Shown here one piece after another: positions 25,085 to 32,098 of a DNA stretch of 45,318 nucleotides. Location: NCBI GenBank assembly GCA_037190845.1, contig JBBCJI010000025.1, positions 1 to 45,318 of the forward strand. Direction: 5' to 3'. How positions within the stretch are numbered: position 1 is the stretch's first letter; each line of letters opens with the position of its first letter. Both the position numbers and the translations under genes were made by a program. This DNA comes from JBEBVQ01 sp037190845 (GTDB lineage Bacteria > Bacteroidota > Bacteroidia > Chitinophagales > Chitinophagaceae). The notes beneath the pieces are model-generated. The model did no database searches. It worked only from the letters and a program-made list of their open reading frames with translations, and was not told where the DNA came from.

Positions 25085-25262
25085 AAGTGAGGCAATTTGA
25101 AAATGGGAAGTATGTACGAATATAGGAAAAGTATTTCTTCACCTCAATACAGAGCATTAACTTTGAACACACCAGATTAATGGTTTAAATTAGTCAATTT
25201 GAAAATGTCTCTCATTTTAATACCAATCTTAGTACTCATTGGCTCATTTTCAAATTTTCACA
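25070..25262. repeat. AATTTGAAAATTTGAAAGTG repeats flanking 25085-25240
   Basis: Copies of AATTTGAAAAT(TTGAAA) at 25070-25105 and 25194-25207 face CTCATTTTCAAATTTTCA at 25243-25260. The first copy overlaps the 3' end of the SprT-like gene. A -7 box TAACTTTG (25158-25165) within the region may serve tonB. Confidence 0.55.
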
Positions 25263-25289
25263 TTACCACATGAAACAGTTCTGTAACGT

Positions 25290-26147
25290 ATGATTGCCGG
25301 CAACATATCCGACATAAGCATTAAATCCCGTGCGGCAGCCTGGGCAGTGGGCATACACATCGTATTGCTGCTGCTTTTCCTGTTTATCAGGTACTCCCTC
25401 CCGGCGCCGGAACCCCTGCAGGAAATGGGCATCGAAGTAAATCTGGGTACGGATATGGACGGCAGCGGTGACGATCAGCCGATGGCGATAGACGACCCTG
25501 CCGCAGAACGGTATATACAACAACGCCACCGTACCACAGCCGTACAACAGCCGGATGGTTTGCCGGATATGGAACGGTCTGACGACCCGGATGCCCCTGA
25601 AGTCGGCCCGGTCAGCAACCGCAACAATCAGCAGCGTAACACGGCAGCGCAGCAAGACCGGCGCCGGCAACCCAACCGGCAGGAACAACAGACAGCAAGG
25701 AATCAGCCGCAGCCGCAACGTCCGCGTTATGTATACAGCGGCGGTACTGGCGCGGGCGGAAACAGAGCTGCTACAGACCAAGCAGGAACCAGCGAAGGAA
25801 ACACTACCGGTAGCGGAGACCGCGGCGTACCGGGAGGCACGCCCGGCGCCGAAAACTATGAAGGCAGCCCTGGTAACGGCACAGGCGGCATCAGTCATTC
25901 CCTCCGCGGCCGTACTATCTCCCCTGCACGTTTCGAGGCTGAATTTCGAGAAGGAGGAAAAGTCGTGGTACAGGTTACGGTAGACCGTGAAGGGAATATC
26001 ACAGATGCTAAAATAAAAAGTGCACCCAACCCGGAACTCAGCCGTATCGCGCTGCAAAAGATCAAACAGGCCAGGTTCTCCAAAATCACAAGTGGCGAAC
26101 CGCAGGCTTTCGGAGAAGTTACCATCATTTTTAAAGCCCGCTCCTGA
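25290..26147 (+). CDS. Energy transducer TonB family protein
   Basis: A 285-residue protein: a short cytoplasmic tail, one membrane anchor (about 17-37, AWAVGIHIVLLLLFLFIRY), and a long low-complexity periplasmic linker rich in Q, N, R and G (about 60-205). A C-terminal TonB domain follows (about 210-285; GGKVVVQVTVDREGNITDAKIKSAPN and ITSGEPQAFGEVTIIFKA). TonB links the proton-motive-force-driven ExbB/ExbD complex to outer-membrane receptors. Here exbB and exbD are not adjacent. The linker is unusually poor in Pro-Glu/Pro-Lys repeats. It starts 11 bp before folC. Confidence 0.85.
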   Translation: MIAGNISDISIKSRAAAWAVGIHIVLLLLFLFIRYSLPAPEPLQEMGIEVNLGTDMDGSGDDQPMAIDDPAAERYIQQRHRTTAVQQPDGLPDMERSDDPDAPEVGPVSNRNNQQRNTAAQQDRRRQPNRQEQQTARNQPQPQRPRYVYSGGTGAGGNRAATDQAGTSEGNTTGSGDRGVPGGTPGAENYEGSPGNGTGGISHSLRGRTISPARFEAEFREGGKVVVQVTVDREGNITDAKIKSAPNPELSRIALQKIKQARFSKITSGEPQAFGEVTIIFKARS

Positions 26148-26158
26148 CATTCACTTTT

Positions 26159-27481
26159 ATGGAGGATATCTACCGGCAAACACTCGATTATCTGTATACA
26201 AGATTGCCCATGTTCTCCCACATGGGGAAAGACGCCATAAAAAAAGACCTCGACAATATCCGCAACTTATGTACGGCGCTGGGACAACCTCAGGAAAAAT
26301 TCAGATCCGTACATATTGCCGGCACAAATGGCAAAGGCAGTGTCAGTCATATGCTGAGCGCAGCCCTGCAACAGGCCGGTTATAAAACAGGATTGTATAC
26401 CTCTCCTCACCTGGTGGACTTCCGGGAGCGGATCCGCATCAATGGCCAGCCGGTCAGCACGTCCTGGGTTTGCAATTTTGTAGACAACCACCGCGAACAT
26501 ATCGAAAACATATCCCCGTCATTTTTCGAGATAACGGTCGCAATGGCCTTTACCGCTTTTGCGGAAGCAGAAGTAGATGTTGCTATTATAGAAACAGGAT
26601 TGGGTGGCCGGCTCGACAGTACCAATATTATCACCCCGGTACTTTCCATAATCACCAATATCAGCTACGATCACAAGGATATGCTGGGCGACACGCTCCC
26701 AGCCATTGCAGCCGAAAAAGCAGGCATCATCAAACCTAAAATACCGGTTTTGATCGGTGAACAACATGATGAAACCGAACGTGTCTTTTTTGAGCATGCC
26801 GTAAAACAGCAAAGCCCGATATATTACGCCGGCAGCGCCTGGGATCTTGTAAAAATACGCCAGGAGGCAGGACAACAGGTATACAAAGCCGTCCACAACG
26901 GACGACGCGAAATATACGACCTCCATACCGATATGACCGGCAATTATCAGATACACAATATCAAAACTGTGCTGGCAGCAGCAGAAATACTGGATAACAG
27001 AGCGGATTTGAACCTGCCGTTACCGGATGTGCTGCAGGCATTAGTCCGCGTGAAGAGCATAACCGGCCTCCGGGGACGCTGGGATATCTTACAGCAACGT
27101 CCGCTGATCATTGCAGACGTAGCACATAACCCGGCCGGCCTGCAGGAAGTGATACGCCAGTGGGAAAACATAACTGCCCGGAACAAATACATCCTTACCG
27201 GCTTTGTGCGCGATAAAGATATTATAGCAGTACTAACCTGCCTGCCGAAAGATGCTCACTATTTTTTTACACAAGCACAGATTCCCAGAGCTTTACCAGC
27301 GCCCGAACTGGCGTATACCGCAGCAACACATGGACTGAAAGGCGATGCTTATACTCATGCCGGCGACGCGCTCAGAGCTGCTGTTTCTATAATGACGGAC
27401 GAAGATGCATTGCTGATCACCGGCAGCTTTTTTGTGATTGGAGAGCTTATACCGGAGCTGGAACGGGTTATTATTGGGTAA
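26159..27481 (+). CDS. folC: Folylpolyglutamate synthase / dihydrofolate synthase
   Basis: A 440-residue Mur-ligase-family enzyme. The P-loop HIAGTNGKGSVSHML lies at about 53-67, the folate loop TSPHLVDFRERIRING at about 81-96, FFEITVAMAF and IIETGLGGRLDSTNII follow, the central metal site is ISYDHKDMLGDTLPAIAAEKAGI, and the C-terminal domain has IADVAHNPAGL. FolC adds glutamate to dihydropteroate and to folates. Length and motif order are standard. It follows tonB by 11 bp, probably one transcript. Confidence 0.95.
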   Translation: MEDIYRQTLDYLYTRLPMFSHMGKDAIKKDLDNIRNLCTALGQPQEKFRSVHIAGTNGKGSVSHMLSAALQQAGYKTGLYTSPHLVDFRERIRINGQPVSTSWVCNFVDNHREHIENISPSFFEITVAMAFTAFAEAEVDVAIIETGLGGRLDSTNIITPVLSIITNISYDHKDMLGDTLPAIAAEKAGIIKPKIPVLIGEQHDETERVFFEHAVKQQSPIYYAGSAWDLVKIRQEAGQQVYKAVHNGRREIYDLHTDMTGNYQIHNIKTVLAAAEILDNRADLNLPLPDVLQALVRVKSITGLRGRWDILQQRPLIIADVAHNPAGLQEVIRQWENITARNKYILTGFVRDKDIIAVLTCLPKDAHYFFTQAQIPRALPAPELAYTAATHGLKGDAYTHAGDALRAAVSIMTDEDALLITGSFFVIGELIPELERVIIG

Positions 27482-27496
27482 ACGACCCATTCAGTT

Positions 27497-27568
27497 AGAT
27501 GTGACAGATGTGTTGGATGTGGGAGATGTACTGACACATTTATCACATCCAACACATCTGTCACATCT
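27497..27568. repeat. GATGTGACAGATGTGTTGG palindrome (copy 2)
   Basis: The 25-bp left arm 27497-27521 pairs essentially perfectly with the right arm 27544-27568. It shares the core GATGTGACAGAT with the palindrome at 23060-23135. It lies between folC and chaN. Confidence 0.78.
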
Positions 27569-27625
27569 GATTAATCATTTAAATTGAAACATTACCTTGC
27601 AGCCTTCTTTCCGAAAAATAACTGT

Positions 27626-28498
27626 ATGAGAACACTATTTATTGCGCTATGCGCACTCCTCCCTTTTCTCACTGCAGCGCAGGAACAACCTTACCGTATC
27701 TACGATACACGGCGGCAGCAGGAGATAACAACTATGGATATCGTACGTGCGTTTGACGAAGCTGATGTGTTGTTTTTCGGAGAAGATCACGGCGACTCCA
27801 TCGGGCATGTACTGGAACTCCAAATGCTGGAAGCATGCTTCCGCGCATATGGCAAATCACTGATTCTGAGCCTGGAAATGTTTGAGACAGACGTACAACT
27901 GGTGCTCGAGGAATACACCGGCGGGATCATCCGGGAGAAAAATCTGATGAAAGATGCGCGCCCCTGGAAGAATTACCAGGATTATCGTCCACTGGTGGAG
28001 TTTGCCCGGGAAAACGGCATACCGGTCGTTGCGGCCAATACCCCGTCACGCTACACCAATGCCGTAACCGCGAACGGCCTGCAAATACTCAACAAGCTTG
28101 ACCACAGGGCTAAAGCGTTTTTACCTCCTTTGCCCATAGATACCGCCACGGGGAGATACTACGAGAAATTCCAGGATATCCTGGGTGGTCACGGCGCAAT
28201 GGGTAATATGCAGCTTTACCAATCCCAGAACCTGTGGGACGCCACTATGGCATGGTCTGTACACAAAGCCCTGCGGGCAAACCGCGGCAGCAAGATATTA
28301 CATATCAACGGCCGGTTCCATACGGATGAGAAACTGGGTATCCCGGCCCAACTGATACGTTATGCGGCAAAAGACAAGAAGAAAATACGCATACTGAATA
28401 TTTCATCATTCCCCGATCCCTCCTTCCGTAATGCGGCATGGGATACGCATAAGGCGTTGGGAGATTTCATCATACTCACCGACCCGGGAACATTGTAG
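27626..28498 (+). CDS. ChaN family haem-binding protein
   Basis: About 290 residues from ATG 27626, which opens a signal peptide (MRTLFIALCALLPFLTAAQ); the frame's upstream TTG start lacks one. The ChaN domain includes DVLFFGEDHGDS (about 48-59), LILSLEMFETDVQL, and a C-terminal KILHINGRFHTDEKLGIPAQL with the conserved His residues. ChaN-like proteins bind haem as cofacial dimers in a pathogen homologue and may serve in iron acquisition. It lacks an obvious lipobox, so it is likely periplasmic. The stop codon TAG lies within the arm of a palindromic repeat. Confidence 0.85.
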   Translation: MRTLFIALCALLPFLTAAQEQPYRIYDTRRQQEITTMDIVRAFDEADVLFFGEDHGDSIGHVLELQMLEACFRAYGKSLILSLEMFETDVQLVLEEYTGGIIREKNLMKDARPWKNYQDYRPLVEFARENGIPVVAANTPSRYTNAVTANGLQILNKLDHRAKAFLPPLPIDTATGRYYEKFQDILGGHGAMGNMQLYQSQNLWDATMAWSVHKALRANRGSKILHINGRFHTDEKLGIPAQLIRYAAKDKKKIRILNISSFPDPSFRNAAWDTHKALGDFIILTDPGTL

Positions 28499-28582
28499 GG
28501 ACGGGGTTTACCTCCGCCCAAATAAAACAACCGAAAACGAGGTAACCGCCCTATTTTGGGCGGTGGTAAACCCCGCCCCTAC
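28495..28582. repeat. GTAGGGRCGGGGTTTACC palindrome between convergent genes
   Basis: The 28-bp left arm (28495-28522) and right arm (28555-28582) are complementary with few mismatches. The stop codons of both chaN (28496-28498) and the phosphate transporter (28579-28581) are TAG triplets inside these arms. It probably acts as a bidirectional terminator. Confidence 0.8.
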
Positions 28583-29778
28583 GAGACAAACAACCGGCTG
28601 ATATAAAACATGCCGGCGGCCAGTGCAGCACTCACCGGTATCGTCAGTATCCAGGCCCATAACAGGTTTACCGTAACGCCCCAACGGACGGCAGACAAAC
28701 GCTTGGTAGCGCCCACACCTATAATAGCACCGGTAATGGTATGTGTGGTACTTACGGGAATCTTCAGGTTTTCGGAAAGGAATAAGGTCAGAGCTCCGGC
28801 AGTTTCTGCTGCCACTCCTTCAAAAGGCGTTACTTTGGTAATGCGCGTCCCCATCGTCTTAATGATCTTCCACCCGCCGCTCAGCGTACCAATAGCAATG
28901 GCTGCATAGCACGACAGCGGAACCCAGTCGGGCATCTCATCGAAATGCTCAATCTGTCCGCCTGCAATCAACGCAACTGTAATAATCCCCATCACCTTCT
29001 GGGCGTCATTCCCACCATGCCCGATACTAAATGCCGCAGACGACACAAGTTGCATTCTTTTAAACCAGGTTTGTGAGCGCGCCATATTAAGGCTGCTCAG
29101 GAACAGCGTAAACCCGCTCATTGATATAAGAATAAAGCCAAGCAGCACCCATTTGAAGTTGTGACTGTGGAAGAGCACACGCAGGAAATATGAATCAAAA
29201 TGCGTCTTAAGCACTTCCGGGTCCGTCTCAATGGTAAAACTGAGCACAATAGAGGTAACCACAATAACCGCAATAGAGATAATCTTGGGACGGGCGCCTT
29301 TCCGGAAAGAATTAATAAACCAGAGTGACATGATAAAGGCCATAATCATACCTACCATAGGAGCAAGTATAATAAAGCTGACCGTCTTAAGTACCGGCTC
29401 CGGGTTGATTGCGTAAAAACCGGCATTGGCAATGGCAGCGCCGGCAAAGCCTCCGATCAGCGTATGCGAGGAACTGGACGGAATACCGAACCACCAGGTA
29501 AGCAGATTCCAGAATATAGCAGCCAGCAGACCACAGGTAATGACCGGCAATGTAATATGAGCCTCCTTGACCGTTTTGGCAATCGTATTCGCCACCCCAT
29601 GATCCTTAAAAATAAAAAAGGCCGCAAAGTTAAACAGTGCAGCCCACAGCACCGCCTGAAAAGGAGTCAGTACTTTGGTAGAAACAATCGTGGCAATAGA
29701 ATTGGCAGCGTCATGAAACCCATTGATATAATCAAAGATCAGGGCCAACGCAATAATGACTATAAGTAAAACCGACAT
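28579..29778 (-). CDS. Inorganic phosphate transporter, PiT family
   Basis: A 399-residue inner-membrane protein with about ten helices. The PiT signatures occur twice as expected: GFHDAANSIATIVSTKVL near the N terminus and GHGGNDAQKVMGII in the second half. SSSSHTLIGGFAGAAIAN and STTHTITGAIIGVG carry the conserved S-S/T-T-H-T motifs. PiT proteins import phosphate as metal-phosphate by proton or sodium symport. It follows the DUF47 gene by 17 bp on the same strand, a very common PiT-accessory pairing. Confidence 0.94.
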   Translation of the reverse strand: MSVLLIVIIALALIFDYINGFHDAANSIATIVSTKVLTPFQAVLWAALFNFAAFFIFKDHGVANTIAKTVKEAHITLPVITCGLLAAIFWNLLTWWFGIPSSSSHTLIGGFAGAAIANAGFYAINPEPVLKTVSFIILAPMVGMIMAFIMSLWFINSFRKGARPKIISIAVIVVTSIVLSFTIETDPEVLKTHFDSYFLRVLFHSHNFKWVLLGFILISMSGFTLFLSSLNMARSQTWFKRMQLVSSAAFSIGHGGNDAQKVMGIITVALIAGGQIEHFDEMPDWVPLSCYAAIAIGTLSGGWKIIKTMGTRITKVTPFEGVAAETAGALTLFLSENLKIPVSTTHTITGAIIGVGATKRLSAVRWGVTVNLLWAWILTIPVSAALAAGMFYISRLFVS

Positions 29779-29795
29779 ACGGAGGTATAAGCAGG

Positions 29796-30440
29796 TTAGG
29801 CGTATTTGATAATGATCGACTCAATCACGTTGGCAGCGTCTTCACATTTATCCGTTACCAGTTCCAGCTCTTCGTATATATCCTTCTTTTTGATCAGCTC
29901 CACGGCATTGATAGAGGAAGAAAACAAAGTAGCAATCCCTTTATTCAGCAACTCGTCTGCCTCATTTTCATAGCTGTTGATCGCTACGCAACTATCGGTA
30001 ATGGAACGTAAATTTTTCATGTTACGCAACTCACTGACAGCACGACTCAATGCAGCGACCGAACCTTTGATCACGTTTGCAAACCCGATCATAATATCAT
30101 CCACATCCTCAATATGGTAATTGATCATGCGTTTGGCCGATCCCCAGGTAAAATCAGCCACATCGTCTAATGCAGTGGCCAGCGCATGTATATCCTCCCT
30201 GTCAAAAGGTGTTATAAAATTACGTCCCAGTTCCACAAAAATGCGATGGGTAATCTCGTCATTGTTATGCTCCAGGTCTTCAAGGCTTTGAAGCAGCTTT
30301 ACGCGCTTGTCAGTATCTTGCTCATTAAGAGCGCTCACCAGCACATCTCCCATCCGAATAAGACTAACCGTAGCCTCTTCAAACAGTCCGTAAAACACAC
30401 GGTCTTTCGGTAAAAAGAATTTAATAAAGCCAAGCGCCAT
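29796..30440 (-). CDS. DUF47 / PhoU-like phosphate transport accessory protein
   Basis: A 214-residue all-helical protein with the PhoU-like acidic clusters DLEHNNDEITHRIF and SYENEADELLNKGI, which bind metal in this fold. The tail IYEELELVTDKCEDAANVIESI is typical of DUF47. These proteins are encoded with PiT transporters and probably regulate them. It is the first gene of the operon; a -7 box TAATTTTG lies at 30471-30478 (minus). It is divergent from icd. Confidence 0.92.
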   Translation of the reverse strand: MALGFIKFFLPKDRVFYGLFEEATVSLIRMGDVLVSALNEQDTDKRVKLLQSLEDLEHNNDEITHRIFVELGRNFITPFDREDIHALATALDDVADFTWGSAKRMINYHIEDVDDIMIGFANVIKGSVAALSRAVSELRNMKNLRSITDSCVAINSYENEADELLNKGIATLFSSSINAVELIKKKDIYEELELVTDKCEDAANVIESIIIKYA

Positions 30441-30470
30441 AAATTATTATTTAGATTGAAATATCGCTGG

Positions 30471-30478
30471 CAAAATTA
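30471..30478 (-). promoter_or_regulatory. -7 box (TAATTTTG) of the DUF47-PiT operon
   Basis: TAATTTTG on the minus strand fits TAnnTTTG and ends 30 bp before the ATG at 30440. The -33 element is not a perfect TTTG. Confidence 0.45.
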
Positions 30479-30692
30479 CCCGGCTCCTGCTTCTTTTCAG
30501 GAGTACAGCCAAAACTTAATAATTTCTTAATAATGAGATAATATACAAAAAGTATCCTTCTTACCGAAGAATTAAATAGGACGTATCAACCCACAATACA
30601 ATAAATCATCTGCTATCTAACACCATACATCCAACAAAATCGTACCTTAGCCGCCCGAAATGACATTATAACTGAAAAAACAATAATTGTAC

Positions 30693-31943
30693 ATGGCAAA
30701 AATCAAAGTAGCAAATCCCGTCGTAGAGCTGGACGGAGATGAAATGACGCGCATCATATGGAAATTCATAAAAGACAAACTGATCCTTCCTTATGTTGAC
30801 GTAGATGTTAAATACTATGATCTGGGTGTGGAACACCGCGACGCAACCAATGACCAGGTGACTATAGATGCAGCCAATGCAATACGCGAACACGGTGTGG
30901 GCATTAAATGTGCTACGATCACACCCGACGAAGCGCGTGTAAAAGAATTTAGTCTGAAACAAATGTGGAAAAGCCCCAATGGTACAATCCGCAACATCCT
31001 CGACGGAACAGTATTTCGTGAGCCAATCGTGATCAACAACATCCCGCGCCTCGTTACAAACTGGGATGCGCCGATCATTGTGGGTCGTCATGCCTTCGGA
31101 GATCAGTACCGGGCGACTGACTTCGTAACAAAAGGGAAAGGAAAACTTACCATAAAATTTGAGGGAGAGAATGGTGAAGTGATCGAACACGAAGTATACA
31201 ACTTCAAGGGAGACGGTGTAGCCCTGGCCATGTACAACACCGACGAATCCATCCGCGGCTTTGCCCGTGCCTGCTTCAATATGGCGCTGCAAAAGAAATG
31301 GCCGCTGTACCTCTCTACCAAAAACACGATCCTCAAAAAGTACGACGGACGTTTCAAGGATATCTTTGAAGAAGTGTACCAGCAGGAATTTAAAGCGGCC
31401 TTTGATGCCGACAATCTGGTATACGAACACCGCCTGATCGACGACATGGTGGCCAGCGCGCTGAAATGGAACGGCAACTTTGTATGGGCCTGCAAAAACT
31501 ATGACGGCGACGTACAAAGCGATACCGTAGCGCAAGGCTTCGGCTCCCTCGGACTGATGACCTCCGTACTCATCACACCCGATGGCAAGACGATGGAAGC
31601 GGAAGCCGCACACGGCACCGTGACACGCCACTACCGCGAGCACCAGAAAGGAAACCCGACCTCTACCAACCCGATTGCATCCATATTTGCATGGACACGC
31701 GGACTGGCTTTCCGTGGCAAGCTGGACGGCAATCAGGAGCTGATCGATTTCTGCCAGGCACTGGAGCAGGTCTGCATCGAAACCGTAGAAAGCGGGAAAA
31801 TGACCAAAGACCTCGCAGTATGTATCCATGGCAACAAAGTGAAGCACGGTGAACATTACCTGTATACCGAAGAATTCCTGGATGCACTGGATGCCAACCT
31901 GCAGCAAAAACGCGTTCATGCTACCGCTGCATCTGCTCAATAG
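30693..31943 (+). CDS. icd: NADP-dependent isocitrate dehydrogenase (eukaryotic-type)
   Basis: A 416-residue enzyme from ATG 30693 (MAKIKVANPVVELDGDEMTRIIW); the frame includes only a TTG two codons further upstream. Substrate-binding SPNGTIRNILDGTVFREPI lies near residues 94-112, with GRHAFGDQYRATD, and the NADP site has AAHGTVTRHYREHQKGNPTSTNPIASIFAW near 308-337. The sequence is like cytosolic/mitochondrial homodimeric IDH of eukaryotes rather than E. coli Icd. It catalyses oxidative decarboxylation of isocitrate to 2-oxoglutarate. It stands alone with a strong terminator. The antisense strand is also open for over 400 codons. Confidence 0.97.
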   Translation: MAKIKVANPVVELDGDEMTRIIWKFIKDKLILPYVDVDVKYYDLGVEHRDATNDQVTIDAANAIREHGVGIKCATITPDEARVKEFSLKQMWKSPNGTIRNILDGTVFREPIVINNIPRLVTNWDAPIIVGRHAFGDQYRATDFVTKGKGKLTIKFEGENGEVIEHEVYNFKGDGVALAMYNTDESIRGFARACFNMALQKKWPLYLSTKNTILKKYDGRFKDIFEEVYQQEFKAAFDADNLVYEHRLIDDMVASALKWNGNFVWACKNYDGDVQSDTVAQGFGSLGLMTSVLITPDGKTMEAEAAHGTVTRHYREHQKGNPTSTNPIASIFAWTRGLAFRGKLDGNQELIDFCQALEQVCIETVESGKMTKDLAVCIHGNKVKHGEHYLYTEEFLDALDANLQQKRVHATAASAQ

Positions 31944-31968
31944 TTAATTAACAGATATCGTATAAAAT

Positions 31969-31999
31969 AAAAACCGCCTGAAACAGGCGGTTTTTATTT
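31969..31999 (+). terminator. Rho-independent terminator after icd
   Basis: AAAAACCGCCTG pairs with CAGGCGGTTTTT across an AAA loop, followed by ATTTT. It lies 25 bp after the icd stop codon and could also work on the opposite strand. Confidence 0.9.
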
Positions 32000-32015
32000 T
32001 ACAATCCGGACACCG

Positions 32016-32094
32016 GCGTAGGGGCTACCCTTGCGGTTTCCCTTGTTGATTTTGTGGTCACCAACAAGGGCAACCGCAAGGGTTGCCCCTACGC
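32016..32094. repeat. GCGTAGGGGCTACCCTTGCGG palindrome
   Basis: The left arm (32016-32047) and right arm (32062-32094) pair over about 30 bp. It lies between the icd terminator and the convergent CHU_C gene, whose stop codon is at 32099-32101. Confidence 0.75.
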
Positions 32095-32098
32095 ACGA

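Noticed and set aside
25263..26150. A 295-codon open frame antisense to the TonB gene
   Set aside because: The translation is low-complexity and mirrors the Q/N/R/G-rich TonB linker; the plus-strand protein has a clear anchor and TonB domain.
30666..31940. A 424-codon open frame antisense to icd
   Set aside because: It covers icd exactly and has no family-like sequence; icd is certain, and its codon bias keeps the antisense frame open.
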